DNA of 58,251 nucleotides from DASUHT01 sp038230835 (GCA_038230835.1 JBBRMM010000020.1:1-58251); one strand, 5' to 3'; positions 37,371 through 46,110 are shown, numbered from the stretch's first letter. Program-made: numbers and translations. The notes: generated by a model from the sequence alone, not told the origin.

Positions 37371-38308
37371 AGCATTGGGACGAGGTCACCCCGCGCCGGC
37401 GCACGGTCGGCGAGATCAGCGGGTCGTCGACCGACATGGGCAGCGCGACCGGTTCGGTCGCGGTGGGCATGCGACGGTGGCAGGTCGACCCGGGCTGCCG
37501 CTCGACCCCACCCCACGCGCACGGCGGGGAGGAGGAGATCTTCTACGTGCTCGAAGGCACCGGGCTGCTCTGGCAGGACGGCCAGGTGTGCGAGATCGGC
37601 GCCGGCGACTGCATCGTGCATCTCCCCGACGGCGCCGCGCACACGCTCAAGGCGGGCCCCGACGGACTCGACGTGCTGGCCTTCGGCCAGCGGATGGTGC
37701 TCGAGACCTGTTACCACCCGCACACCGGCAAAGTGTGGGCCGGCCCGACCGTGGTGGCCGCCGAAGGACCCCGGGACATGTGGGAGCTGGACGCCCAGAC
37801 GGGACCGCTTTCCTGGGCGGATCCCGGACGGCGCCCGGCCAACGTCGTCAACATGAAGGATGTCCCGATCGACGAGGGCGGGGAGGGTGACTGCCGGTAT
37901 GCCAACCGGAACCTCGCCAAGGCGGCCGGCTCCGACGTGACCGGCCTTCGGCACGAGGTGGTGCCGGCGGGCTACATCGGCTGCCCACCGCACTGCCACG
38001 CCGCGGGTGAGGAGATGTTCGTCGTGATCGACGGCGACGGGTGGGCCCTGCTGGACGAGGAGGAGTTCGCAGTACACCCCGGGCACGTGCTTGCACGGCC
38101 GGCCAGCACCGGCGTCTCGCACGCCTTTCGGGCCGGACCGAGCGGAATCACCTATCTGTCATACGGCACCCGCGAGCCCAACGAGATCTGCTACTACCCG
38201 CGCTCGAACAAGATCCTGTTCTCGGGCGTCAACGTGATGGGCCGGATCGAGAAGCTCGAGTACTTCGACGGCGAGCGGGAGTTCGCAGCCCGCGCGTTCG
38301 ATCAGTAG
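37358..38308 (+). CDS. Two-domain cupin protein
   Basis: A 316-residue bicupin. Each half has a metal-binding cupin motif: PPHAHGGEEEIFYVLEGTG (about 49-67) and PPHCHAAGEEMFVVIDGDG (about 208-226), each followed by a second motif with P-D or P-A-S before the final His. Function unknown; possible dioxygenase, isomerase or sugar-binding protein. GTG 37358 has GAGGAGG 4 bases before it and overlaps the thioesterase end. Its stop overlaps the convergent thioredoxin gene by 7 bases. Confidence 0.8.
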   Translation: MQHLKHWDEVTPRRRTVGEISGSSTDMGSATGSVAVGMRRWQVDPGCRSTPPHAHGGEEEIFYVLEGTGLLWQDGQVCEIGAGDCIVHLPDGAAHTLKAGPDGLDVLAFGQRMVLETCYHPHTGKVWAGPTVVAAEGPRDMWELDAQTGPLSWADPGRRPANVVNMKDVPIDEGGEGDCRYANRNLAKAAGSDVTGLRHEVVPAGYIGCPPHCHAAGEEMFVVIDGDGWALLDEEEFAVHPGHVLARPASTGVSHAFRAGPSGITYLSYGTREPNEICYYPRSNKILFSGVNVMGRIEKLEYFDGEREFAARAFDQ

Positions 38309-38946
38309 AGGGCGCTGGCCAGCCTGCGCCGGTACTCGCTGGCGAGGGGGTGGTCCTGGCCGAGCTCCATGAAGACGCCCACCATCACCTGGCGGATGCG
38401 GTCGCGCAGGTCGGCGGAAGCTCCGGCTAGCGCGTCCAAGAGCAGCTCGAGGCCGTGTTCGGTGTCCCCGGCCGACAGCGCATCGAGTCCCGGTGCCAGA
38501 GCCGGGTCGGCCGCCGACTCCAGGCGCGCCAGCGCGCCCAGCGCACCGGGATGGTTCGGCTCCAGCTCGAGCGCCCGGCGCAGCGACTGCTCGTCGCCGG
38601 CCTCGACCAGGCGGTCGGCCTCCGACGGCAGCAGTCCGGCCAAAAAGGCATCCACGCTGGCCGGCGGAACCACGCCGGTGAACTCGTCCACCACCCGACC
38701 GTCGCGAAACGCCTTCACCGCCGGAATCCCCTGGACCCGGTAGGTGAGCGACGTGCGCTGGTTCGCGTCCACGTCCACCTTGACGAGCTCGACGGCTCCG
38801 TCGGTGGCGGCCACCGCCGCCTCCAGCACCGGGGTCAGCTGCCGGCACGGCCCGCACCATTCGGCCCAGAAGTCGACCACCACCGGCACCGACTTCGAAC
38901 GCTCCAGCACCGCCTGGTCGAACGTCGCGTCGGTGGCGTCGGTCAC
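38302..38946 (-). CDS. Thioredoxin-domain protein with TPR tail (CnoX/YbbN-like)
   Basis: The N-terminal 105 residues are a thioredoxin domain with an intact WCGPC site (Cys31, Cys34) and GIPAV cis-Pro loop near 74; the C-terminal 100 residues are TPR-like helices (LVEAGDEQSLRRALELEPNHPGALGALARL in pieces). This architecture is that of CnoX/YbbN, a co-chaperone that guards proteins against oxidation. At 214 residues it is shorter than E. coli CnoX. GTG start overlaps the PAC2 gene stop (GTGA), which links it to protein quality control. Confidence 0.87.
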   Translation of the reverse strand: MTDATDATFDQAVLERSKSVPVVVDFWAEWCGPCRQLTPVLEAAVAATDGAVELVKVDVDANQRTSLTYRVQGIPAVKAFRDGRVVDEFTGVVPPASVDAFLAGLLPSEADRLVEAGDEQSLRRALELEPNHPGALGALARLESAADPALAPGLDALSAGDTEHGLELLLDALAGASADLRDRIRQVMVGVFMELGQDHPLASEYRRRLASALY

Positions 38947-39785
38947 TCCTCGTTACCGTCCCGCTCGCGCAGGTAGCGCTCGAAGTCGGCGGCCAGGTCA
39001 TCGCCACTTGGCGCCTCCTCGTCCGAGTCCGCCTGCTGCTCGAGCTGCTCCACGTAGCCGGTGATGTCCGGGTCGTCGGCGATCGCCGTTGCCACACGCA
39101 GCGCGTACTCGCTGGCGGCAGCCTGCAGCTCGTTCGACGGCGGAGGCGTTCCGACCAGCTCCGCCAGCCGCTCCAGCAGCGCCGCCGCCGCCTGCGGGTT
39201 GGGCGCCGCCGAGATGTAGTGCGGTGTGGCCGCCCACAGGCTGGCCGACCGCAGCCCAGTCTGCGCGCAGGCATCGTGGAGCACGCCGACAATCCCGGTC
39301 GGGCCCTCGTAGGTGGAGCGGGTGAGGTCGTGACGGGCGATCAGATCGGGGTCGGACGATGTGGCCGAGACGGGCACCGGCCGCGTGTGCGGCGTGTCGG
39401 CCAGCAGCGACCCGAGAGTGATCACGATCTCGGTGTCGAACTGCTTGGCGAGGCCGGCCACCGTCCGTGCGAACTCCCGCCAGCGCAGGTTCGGCTCCGC
39501 ACCCTGCACCACCAGCAGGTTGTGCACCTCGGAGGCGAACAGCTCGGTCACCGGCCAGTCCAGCCGGCGCACGTCGCCGTCCACCAGTTCCACGGTGGGA
39601 CGCGTCTGCTGGTAGTCGACGAACGGCTCGCAGTCGATCACCGCGCAGCGCTCTGCATCGGTCACACTGCGCAGGTAGCCGGCGGCCAGACTGGCCGCGC
39701 CGCCGGCGTCGTTCCAGCCGCGGAACGCCGCGACCATCACGGGCCGGCGCAGCGCCGGTGTGCTCTCGACGTCGACGTGGTCCAT
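38943..39785 (-). CDS. PAC2-family protein (proteasome-assembly-chaperone-like)
   Basis: A 280-residue member of the PAC2 (ATP-grasp-like, DUF75) family common in actinobacteria: VMVAAFRGWNDAGGAA near the start, ELFASEVHNLLVVQGAEPNLRW in pieces, SSDPDLIARHDLTRSTYEGPTGIVGVLH in pieces and WAATPHYISAAPNP (about 187-200). Archaeal and eukaryotic relatives help assemble proteasomes; the bacterial role is unclear. ATG 39785 is used; an in-frame GTG at 39809 is possible because the shared TATA element (39822-39830) lies further upstream. Confidence 0.82.
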   Translation of the reverse strand: MDHVDVESTPALRRPVMVAAFRGWNDAGGAASLAAGYLRSVTDAERCAVIDCEPFVDYQQTRPTVELVDGDVRRLDWPVTELFASEVHNLLVVQGAEPNLRWREFARTVAGLAKQFDTEIVITLGSLLADTPHTRPVPVSATSSDPDLIARHDLTRSTYEGPTGIVGVLHDACAQTGLRSASLWAATPHYISAAPNPQAAAALLERLAELVGTPPPSNELQAAASEYALRVATAIADDPDITGYVEQLEQQADSDEEAPSGDDLAADFERYLRERDGNEE

Positions 39786-39821
39786 CCTCGCAGTCTGGCA
39801 CACGCGCACACCGACCGCGCG

Positions 39822-39830
39822 GGTATAACC
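39822..39830. promoter_or_regulatory. Shared TATA-type element GGTATAACC between PAC2 and MarP-like genes
   Basis: TATAAC is 6 bases before the plus-strand ATG 39836; on the minus strand TTATAC/TATACC points to the PAC2 gene. The element is almost palindromic, so it may act in both directions; the minus-strand spacing is looser than in the other pairs. Confidence 0.4.
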
Positions 39831-39835
39831 CTCTC

Positions 39836-40987
39836 ATGACGGCGGTTGACGTGATCGTGCTGGTGTGGGTGGCGCTGTCGGCGGCGCAGGGCGCCCGTCG
39901 CGGCCTGGTGGTGAACGCGCTCGGCCTGATCGGGTTCGGGGTGGGAGTGCTGATCGGATCGCGACTCTCGCCGCACCTGCTGCCGCAGTCGAGCGTCTCC
40001 ACCTGGATGCCGATCGCAAGCATGGCGGTCGCGGTCGCCTGCGGGCTGGCCCTGCAGGCGGTGGCGGGCGCGGCGGCCGCCACGATCCGCGGCAAGCTGC
40101 TGCACGGCCCGCTACGGGCCGTCGATACGGCCGGCGGGCTCGCCGTAGGTGTCGTGCTGGGACTCGCGCTCGTCTGGCTGGCGGCGGTGGTAGCTATGCA
40201 GCAGCCTGGTTTCGGCCTGCGTCACGACATCCAGCGCTCGAAGATCCTGCCCGTGCTGCTGAGCGCCGTCCCCGCATCCACGGTGCTGAACGCGATCGCC
40301 CGCTTCGACCCGCTGCCGATCATCCCGGCGCTCGAGGCCGGGACGCTGGCCGCGCCCGACCCCGGCGTGCCGTCCTTGCCGGCCGTGCGCGCCACCTACT
40401 CTCGCGTGGTCAGGATCACCGGCGTTGCCTGCTCGCTCGGCGTCCAGGGCTCCGGCTGGGTCGCCGCGCGAGGGCTGGTGGTGACCAACGACCACGTGAT
40501 TGCCGGCGAGACCCGGCCGCAGGTCGAAGTGCCGACCGGCGATCGGACCAAACCGTACCGCGCCTACACCGGCCGCGTGGTCGCCCAGTCGGCCACGAAC
40601 GACGTCGCCGTCCTCAGCGTGCCCGGGCTCACCGTCGCTCCGCTTCGCATCTCACCCGACGACCCGTCGGGCGGCGCGGTGGCGATGCTCGGCTACCCGC
40701 TGAACGGCGGCCTTCGGCCCGTCGCCGGTCGGGCCGGAGCGCCCGTCACCGAGCAGGCTCCGGATGTCTACGGGGCCACCCGGCTGCGGACGCTCGTACC
40801 GCTGCGCGGGCTGCTCCAGCACGGGGACAGCGGCGGCCCGGTGGTCGACGCGCACGGGCGGGTGGTGTCGATGATGGCCGCCAAGTCCACGGTCGGCAAC
40901 AGCGGCTTCGGCGTCCCGCTGGCCGCGATCAGGGCGGCGCTGCGCGGCCCGCTGCGGCCCCAGCCGCGAGCCAGGTGCGTGGATTAG
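39836..40987 (+). CDS. MarP-like membrane serine protease (CvpA domain + trypsin-like domain)
   Basis: A 383-residue protein with four N-terminal membrane helices (CvpA domain, about residues 4-120) and an extracytoplasmic chymotrypsin-fold protease. The catalytic triad is visible: His220 (TNDHVIAG), Asp256 (TNDVAVL) and Ser332 (HGDSGGPVV). Cys199 at the start of the protease and Cys381 at the very end could form the disulphide known from mycobacterial MarP, which protects against acid and oxidative stress. Leaderless start behind TATAAC. Confidence 0.88.
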   Translation: MTAVDVIVLVWVALSAAQGARRGLVVNALGLIGFGVGVLIGSRLSPHLLPQSSVSTWMPIASMAVAVACGLALQAVAGAAAATIRGKLLHGPLRAVDTAGGLAVGVVLGLALVWLAAVVAMQQPGFGLRHDIQRSKILPVLLSAVPASTVLNAIARFDPLPIIPALEAGTLAAPDPGVPSLPAVRATYSRVVRITGVACSLGVQGSGWVAARGLVVTNDHVIAGETRPQVEVPTGDRTKPYRAYTGRVVAQSATNDVAVLSVPGLTVAPLRISPDDPSGGAVAMLGYPLNGGLRPVAGRAGAPVTEQAPDVYGATRLRTLVPLRGLLQHGDSGGPVVDAHGRVVSMMAAKSTVGNSGFGVPLAAIRAALRGPLRPQPRARCVD

Positions 40988-41005
40988 GGCTAGGATCGCA
41001 CCAGC

Positions 41006-41182
41006 ATGCGCCGTTCTCTCACCCGCCACCTGTCCGCCGCGCTCGTCCTCCTCTGCCTGCAGGCGATGGCCACCGTGATGACCCTTCGCCGTGACCCGGT
41101 GGAGCGCCTCGAGGGCTCGGCGATCGCCGGGTTGGTGTGGTTCTCGGTCGAGGCACGGCGCGACCGCCGCACCGTCAGCTGA
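41006..41182 (+). CDS. Possible small membrane protein of 58 residues
   Basis: Frame MRRSLTRHLSAALVLLCLQAMATVMTL then a charged stretch (RRDPVERLEG), a second short hydrophobic part (AIAGLVWFSV) and a basic tail. A basic N-terminus followed by one membrane helix is plausible. TAGGAT lies 9 bases before the ATG. It overlaps the end of the convergent VWA gene by 8 bases. No family recognised, and such a short frame could be chance. Confidence 0.4.
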   Translation: MRRSLTRHLSAALVLLCLQAMATVMTLRRDPVERLEGSAIAGLVWFSVEARRDRRTVS

Positions 41183-42299
41183 CGGCTCGGAGCACCTCCG
41201 CCAGGCTCTCCAGCGCCTCGATGTTGTGCCCTTCGAGGAAGACGTCGGCATGCCGCAGGGCGATCTGCATCCCGCCCGCCAGCGGCTCGAACCCGATATG
41301 CCCCTTGAGCGGGTTCACCCACACCACCCGGTGAGCCGCGCGGTGGATGCGCGCCAGCTCGCGGTCGAGCAGGTCGAGGTCGCCACGCTCCCAGCCGTCG
41401 GAGACGATCACGACCACCGCGCCTCGGGTCAACGCCCGCCGGCCGTGGTCGTCGTTGTAGGCCCGAAGCGCCTCACCGATCCTCGTCCCGCCGCCCCAGT
41501 CCGGCATGGCCAGCCCGGCTCGGTGCAGCGCTGCCCGTGGATCGCGTCCTGCCAGGTGCGGCGTGAGCCGCGTGAGGCGCGTGCCGAAGGCGAACGCCTC
41601 GACGCGGCGGCCGGCAGTCGTCATGGCCTGCAGGAAGATCACGAGCGCGCGGGCGTACGGCTCCATCGATCCGGACACGTCGCACAGGAACACCAGCTTC
41701 CGCGGCACCTGCTTGGGGGCACGCCAGGCGCGGTCGATCGGGATGCCCTGGGTGCGCATCGCAGCCCGCAGGGTGCGCCGCTGGTCGAGCACCCCCCGGC
41801 GCGACGGCCGCAGCCGGCGCGAGCGCCGCACCGGCTGCGCGCGGGCGAGGCCGGCGATCGCGGAGTGCAGGCCGCGCAGCTCCTCGGCGGTCATCTCGGC
41901 GAAATCTCGCCGCCGCAGCAGCTCGGCAGCCGAGTACACCGCGGCTGCCGGGGCGTCCGCATCGGCGTCCCCAGCCTGCTCGCCGGCCCGATGCGCCGGC
42001 ACCAGCACCGGCTTGGACGGCACCTCGAGCGAGACCGGCGGCGCACTCCCCTCGGCGAACCGCTCCCAGTAGCCGACGAACACGGCGTCGAATTCACCGA
42101 TGTCCTCGTAGCGCGAAACGAGGGTGCAGCGAAGCGCGTGATACACCTGCGCGCGATCGGCCAGGTCGACCGTGTCCAGTCCGCGTAACGCGTCCTGCAA
42201 CCGCCCCGGGCCGACCTCGAGACCGCGCTCGCGAAGCGCCCGTCCGAACCCCACCAGCCGCCCGACCACCGCATCGCCCGCGGCCGCCGTCCGCGTCAT
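41175..42299 (-). CDS. VWA domain protein (CoxE-like)
   Basis: A 374-residue cytosolic protein with a C-terminal von Willebrand factor A domain: MIDAS motif FLCDVSGSM near 202-207, then TGTR-like GGGTRIGEAL and VVIVSDGWERGD. The N-terminal part (LRERGLEVGPGRLQDALRGLD) is typical of CoxE/VWA_CoxE proteins. Together with an adjacent MoxR ATPase, CoxE/CoxD-type pairs insert or activate the metal centre of molybdenum hydroxylases. A candidate client is the enzyme at 28.8-32.4 kb. ATGA overlap with the MoxR gene. Confidence 0.87.
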   Translation of the reverse strand: MTRTAAAGDAVVGRLVGFGRALRERGLEVGPGRLQDALRGLDTVDLADRAQVYHALRCTLVSRYEDIGEFDAVFVGYWERFAEGSAPPVSLEVPSKPVLVPAHRAGEQAGDADADAPAAAVYSAAELLRRRDFAEMTAEELRGLHSAIAGLARAQPVRRSRRLRPSRRGVLDQRRTLRAAMRTQGIPIDRAWRAPKQVPRKLVFLCDVSGSMEPYARALVIFLQAMTTAGRRVEAFAFGTRLTRLTPHLAGRDPRAALHRAGLAMPDWGGGTRIGEALRAYNDDHGRRALTRGAVVVIVSDGWERGDLDLLDRELARIHRAAHRVVWVNPLKGHIGFEPLAGGMQIALRHADVFLEGHNIEALESLAEVLRAVS

Positions 42300-43192
42300 C
42301 CCGCCGCGGTCTCCGCCAGCAGCGACTCGATGCCCAGCGCCCGCACCCGCTCGAGATCGTCGTGATCCTTGACCACGGAGCCGAGGGTGTCGTCCACCAG
42401 GCCGGCGTCCAGCTCGGCGCTGCCCAGGGCGACCAGCGCCTGCGCCCAGTCGATGGTCTCGGCCACGCCCGGCGCCTTGTCGAGCCCGGCCTCGCGCAGC
42501 CGGGCGACGAACGCCGCGGCCTGTACCGCCAGTCGCTGCGGGACGCCGGGCACACGGGCGCGCACGATCTCGATCTCCCGCTCCAGCTCGGGATGCCCGA
42601 TCCAGTGGTAGAGGCAGCGGCGGCGGAGCGCGTCGTGCAGCTCGCGGGTGCGGTTGGAGGTGAGAATCACGCGCGGCCGGCGGGTGGCGGCGATGGTGCC
42701 GATCTCGGGGATCGTGACCTGGAAGTCCGACAGCAGCTCGAGCAGAAAGGCCTCGAATTCGTCGTCCGCGCGGTCGATCTCGTCGATCAGCAGCAGGGGC
42801 GGCACCTCGTCTGTGCACTCGATGGCGTCGAGCAGCGGCCGGCGTTCCAGAAACTCGCGGCCGAACAGCTCGTGCATCGTGTCGGGCGCGGGCGTGCGCC
42901 CACCCGTCTCGAGTGTGCGGATGTACAACAGCTGCCGGGCGTAGCTCCAGTCGTAGAGCGCGTGTGCGACGTCGATGCCCTCGTAGCACTGAAGCCGGAT
43001 CAGCCGCGCCCCGAGCACGTCCGCCAGCACCTTGGCGAGCTCCGTCTTGCCGACCCCGGCCTCGCCTTCGAGCAGGAGCGGCTTCTCGAGCGCGAGCGCC
43101 AGCGAGACCACCGTCGCCAGGCCGCGGTCGGCCAGGTAGTCGCGCTCGCGGAGTGCGGCGGTCAGCTCGGGGATGGACGCAGAGCCGGTCAC
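42296..43192 (-). CDS. MoxR-family AAA+ ATPase (CoxD-like)
   Basis: A 298-residue AAA+ ATPase: Walker A GEAGVGKT at residues 43-50, Walker B LLLIDEIDRADDEFEAFLLELL in pieces (about 133-150), sensor-1 ILTSN and Arg-finger RRRCLYHW. It belongs to the CoxD/APE2220 branch that works with a VWA partner, encoded next. The GTG start at 43192 is supported by TATCGT 6 bases upstream. Confidence 0.9.
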   Translation of the reverse strand: MTGSASIPELTAALRERDYLADRGLATVVSLALALEKPLLLEGEAGVGKTELAKVLADVLGARLIRLQCYEGIDVAHALYDWSYARQLLYIRTLETGGRTPAPDTMHELFGREFLERRPLLDAIECTDEVPPLLLIDEIDRADDEFEAFLLELLSDFQVTIPEIGTIAATRRPRVILTSNRTRELHDALRRRCLYHWIGHPELEREIEIVRARVPGVPQRLAVQAAAFVARLREAGLDKAPGVAETIDWAQALVALGSAELDAGLVDDTLGSVVKDHDDLERVRALGIESLLAETAAG

Positions 43193-43198
43193 CGACCC

Positions 43199-43204
43199 AC
43201 GATA
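43199..43204 (-). promoter_or_regulatory. -10 box TATCGT of the moxR-VWA operon
   Basis: TATCGT on the minus strand lies 6 bases before GTG 43192; leaderless start inferred. Confidence 0.45.
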
Positions 43205-43231
43205 GCGGAGGGCACGTGCTCCGGCCGCTTC

Positions 43232-43319
43232 GAAGCTCTGACAGAATGAGCTTCGTCGTGGGACGCACCCGCAGCCGGCGCGAACCAGCCGCCACAGGAG
43301 GGCGTGCTGTTAGAGCTTC
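43232..43319. repeat. 88-bp inverted-repeat element, possibly a degenerate MITE
   Basis: GAAGCTCTGACAG (43232-43244) is repeated inverted as CTGTTAGAGCTTC (43307-43319), 12 of 13 matching, around 62 bases. The sequence ACAGAATG just inside the left end is also found in the right terminal repeat of the element at 1529-1703, so the two may be related. No target duplication is clear. It fills the gap between the SDR stop and the MoxR promoter. Confidence 0.4.
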
Positions 43320-44060
43320 TTAGCCGGTCGTGACCTCGACCCCGCCGTCGATCACGATCGTGGTGCCGGTGATGTAGGAGGCGCGGGGCGAGGCGAGGAA
43401 CGCCACCAGGTCGCCCACCTCCTGCGCCGTTCCCAGACGCCGCATCGGCACCCGCCGGGCGAGTTCGACCAGGTCGAGGTCGTACTGATCCATGCCCGAC
43501 GTGTCGATCCAGCCGGGCGCGACGCACACCAGGCCGATGTTGTGCTTGCCCCACTCCAGGGCCAGCGTCTTGGTCAGCGTGCCCATGCCGGCGCGCGCCG
43601 CCGACGAATGCGCCATGCCCTCGATGCCCCGCCGCGGGCAGAGCACGATCGAGATCACGCGTCCACCTCCGGAAGGGATCATCCACCGCTTGGCCACCCG
43701 CTGGATGAGGAAGAACGGCGCATCGAGGTTCAGCCGCCGCACGGCCCGCCACCCGTTGGGGGTGATCTCCTCTGCCGGGGCCACGAACTGGCCACCGGCG
43801 TTGTTGACCAGCACGTCGATGCGGCCGAAGCGGCTCATGCATGCCTCGACCAGCGCCTCCTGCACCTCGTCGTCGCGGATGTCGCCCCGGTGCACCACGC
43901 AGTCGGTTCCGATCACGCCCGCGGTCTCCTCGAGCGGCTCGCGCCGACGGCCGGCGATCACCACCCCGAATCCGTCGCGGTGAAGCGCGAGTGCGATCGC
44001 CCGGCCGATGCCGGTGCCGCCTCCGGTGACGATCGCCGCGGGGCGCGTCGGTTGATTCAC
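43320..44060 (-). CDS. SDR family enoyl-CoA/dienoyl-CoA reductase-like protein
   Basis: A 246-residue Rossmann protein: TGGGTGIGRAIA near the start, VNNAGGQF (about 87), and EWGKHNIGLVCVAPGWIDTSG near 180. The usual YxxxK catalytic pair is replaced by HSSAARAG (His for Tyr, Arg for Lys), as in peroxisomal trans-2-enoyl-CoA reductase and dienoyl-CoA reductase relatives, so reduction of an unsaturated acyl-CoA is more likely than alcohol oxidation. GTG 44060 lies 6 bases after TACGGT. Confidence 0.8.
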   Translation of the reverse strand: MNQPTRPAAIVTGGGTGIGRAIALALHRDGFGVVIAGRRREPLEETAGVIGTDCVVHRGDIRDDEVQEALVEACMSRFGRIDVLVNNAGGQFVAPAEEITPNGWRAVRRLNLDAPFFLIQRVAKRWMIPSGGGRVISIVLCPRRGIEGMAHSSAARAGMGTLTKTLALEWGKHNIGLVCVAPGWIDTSGMDQYDLDLVELARRVPMRRLGTAQEVGDLVAFLASPRASYITGTTIVIDGGVEVTTG

Positions 44061-44066
44061 CGCGCG

Positions 44067-44072
44067 ACCGTA
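44067..44072 (-). promoter_or_regulatory. -10 box TACGGT of the SDR gene
   Basis: TACGGT on the minus strand lies 6 bases before GTG 44060. The plus-strand gene at 44096 starts 24 bases to the right without an equally clear box. Confidence 0.4.
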
Positions 44073-44095
44073 GCAGAGTGCGAGAATCCGCAGCG

Positions 44096-45487
44096 ATGGC
44101 ACGGTCGCTCTGGCTGCAGGAGGCGCTGGCCGCCGATGCGGGGACGGCATGTCCGCCGCTTGCAGGGGCGCAGCGCGCCGATGTGTGCATCGTCGGCGCG
44201 GGGTTCGCCGGGCTGTGGACCGCGCTGCGGCTGAAACAGCTCGACCCCGCCTGCGACGTGGTGCTGATCGACGCAGACATCGTGGGCGGCGGCGCCAGCG
44301 GCCGTAACGGCGGGTTCGTGCTCAACTGGTGGGCGAAACTCGAAGGACTGGTGGCCGGGTACGGCGAGAGCCGGGGGCTACGGCTCGCATCCGCGGCCGA
44401 CGAGTCGGTGCGCGAGATCGGCGAGTTCGTCGCCCGCCACGGGATCGAGTGCGAGTGGACGCAGCAGGGCTGGTTGTGGGTGGCCACCGCCGCGGCCCAG
44501 ATCGGTAGCTGGGAGCCGGCGGTCGAGGCCTGCGAGCGGCGCGGCATCGACGCCTTCGAGCGGCTTTCCCCCGAGCAACTGCACGAGCGCATCGGCGAGC
44601 CCACTCACCTGGCCGGAGTGCACGAGCGGCGAAGTGCAACGGTGCAGCCGGCCGCCCTCGCTCGTGGGCTTCGGCGAGTCGCGCTCGAGCGCGGGGTCCG
44701 CATCCACGAGGGCACGCCGATGACCCACCTCGACCGCCGGACGCCGCCCACGGTGCGAACTCCCGCCGGCGCGATCACCGCCGATGCCGTCGTGCTCACG
44801 CTGGGAGGCTGGTGTGCTGAGGCGATCCCCGAGCTGCGACGGTCGGTGGTGCCGGTGTCCAGCGAGGTGGTGGCCAGCGAGCCGGTGCCCGACCTGCTCG
44901 CCGCGATGCACTGGGTGGGCGGCGAGGCGATCGCCGACGCGCGGCTGCTGGTGCACTACTACCGCACCACCCGGAGCGGCCGGGTCGTGTTCGGCAAGGG
45001 CGGCGGCGGCCTGGCCTTCCACGGTCGCGTCGGACGCGGCTTCGACCACCATCCGAGACGCTCTGCAGAGGCCGCCAGGCGGATGCGCGAACTGCTGCCC
45101 ACCCTGGCCGGGGCGCGGCTGACGAATGCATGGAGCGGCCCCGTCGACCGTTCGGTCTCGGGATCGCCGTTCTTCGGCCGGCTGGGAGACGGCGTCAGCT
45201 ACGTGGCGGGTTTCTCGGGCAACGGTGTCGGTCCCAGCCACCTGGCCGGCAAGGTGCTGGCGTCGATGGCGCTTCGCCGCGACGACGAGTGGAGCGGGTG
45301 CGGGTTGGTCGGCGGCCGCCAGCCCGGGTTTCCGCCCGAGCCGATCCGCTACGCCGGCGGCCGCGTTGTACGGGAGGCGGTGCGCCGGGTCGAACGGGCG
45401 CAGGATACCGACCGCGATCCCGGCCGGGCGGCCCGGATCCTGGCCGGGTTCGCCCCGGGCGGCTTCGCCGCGGCGCGCAAGGACTAG
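44096..45487 (+). CDS. FAD-dependent amino acid/amine oxidase (DAO family)
   Basis: A 463-residue flavoenzyme of the D-amino-acid-oxidase/glycine-oxidase fold: CIVGAGFAGLWTALRL (about 29-44) binds FAD, GGGASGRNGGFVLNW follows near 63, and the C-terminal GFSGNGVGPSHLAGKVLA (about 374-391) closes the flavin site. The RNGGF motif and length are those of gamma-glutamylputrescine or sarcosine-type oxidases, which release H2O2. Substrate unknown. ATG 44096 gives the family N-terminus; an in-frame GTG at 44078 is possible. Followed after 2 bases by a GNAT gene. Confidence 0.82.
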   Translation: MARSLWLQEALAADAGTACPPLAGAQRADVCIVGAGFAGLWTALRLKQLDPACDVVLIDADIVGGGASGRNGGFVLNWWAKLEGLVAGYGESRGLRLASAADESVREIGEFVARHGIECEWTQQGWLWVATAAAQIGSWEPAVEACERRGIDAFERLSPEQLHERIGEPTHLAGVHERRSATVQPAALARGLRRVALERGVRIHEGTPMTHLDRRTPPTVRTPAGAITADAVVLTLGGWCAEAIPELRRSVVPVSSEVVASEPVPDLLAAMHWVGGEAIADARLLVHYYRTTRSGRVVFGKGGGGLAFHGRVGRGFDHHPRRSAEAARRMRELLPTLAGARLTNAWSGPVDRSVSGSPFFGRLGDGVSYVAGFSGNGVGPSHLAGKVLASMALRRDDEWSGCGLVGGRQPGFPPEPIRYAGGRVVREAVRRVERAQDTDRDPGRAARILAGFAPGGFAAARKD

Positions 45488-45489
45488 TC

Positions 45490-46056
45490 ATGGACAAGCC
45501 GCTGCGCACCGAACGGCTGCTGCTGCGGCGCTGGCGCGCCTCTGACCGCGCGCCGTTCGCAGCCATGAACGCCGACCCTCTGGTGATGGAGCACTTTCCC
45601 GACGTGATGACGGCCGAGGCCTCCGACGCTTTCGTCGACCGTATCGAAGCCGGTTTCGAGTCGGACGGGTACGGGCTCTGGGCGGTGGAGGTGCCGGGAA
45701 TCACCGGGTTCGTCGGCTTCGTGGGGCTGCTCAGGCCGAACTTCGAGGCCCACTTCACGCCGGCTGTCGAGGTCGGATGGAGGCTGGCGTCCGCCCACTG
45801 GGGCCGCGGCTACGCAACCGAGGCCGGTCGGGCGGCACTCGCGTTCGGGTTCACCCGGGCCGGTCTGGATCAGATCGTCTCCATGACCACCCCTGCGAAC
45901 GTGCGCTCACAGCGGGTGATGCAGCGGATCGGCATGAGCCACGATCCCGCCGACGACTTCGACCACCCCCGCTTCCCGCCCGGCCACCCGGTGTGCCGGC
46001 ACGTCCTGTACCGGCTGCAGAAAGCTGCGTGGGAGCGGGCGCAGCGGGAATTGTGA
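45490..46056 (+). CDS. GNAT-family N-acetyltransferase
   Basis: A 188-residue RimJ/RimL-type acetyltransferase: LRTERLLLRRWRASDRAPFAAMN in pieces at the N-terminus, WRLASAHWGRGYATEAGRAAL (about 96-116) with the acetyl-CoA loop, and NVRSQRVMQRIGM near 137. Substrate unknown. It follows the amine oxidase by 2 bases, so the two may act on the same amine (inference). Confidence 0.87.
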   Translation: MDKPLRTERLLLRRWRASDRAPFAAMNADPLVMEHFPDVMTAEASDAFVDRIEAGFESDGYGLWAVEVPGITGFVGFVGLLRPNFEAHFTPAVEVGWRLASAHWGRGYATEAGRAALAFGFTRAGLDQIVSMTTPANVRSQRVMQRIGMSHDPADDFDHPRFPPGHPVCRHVLYRLQKAAWERAQREL

Positions 46057-46110
46057 GTTGTAACCGAGAATTGGTTCAGACCGCCCGGCCGGCTGCCGAT
46101 AGCCCTACAA

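Noticed and set aside
43246..43320. Short frame inside the 43232-43319 inverted repeat (MSFVVGRTR...)
   Set aside because: About 25 codons, no start signals, inside a repeat element; probably chance.
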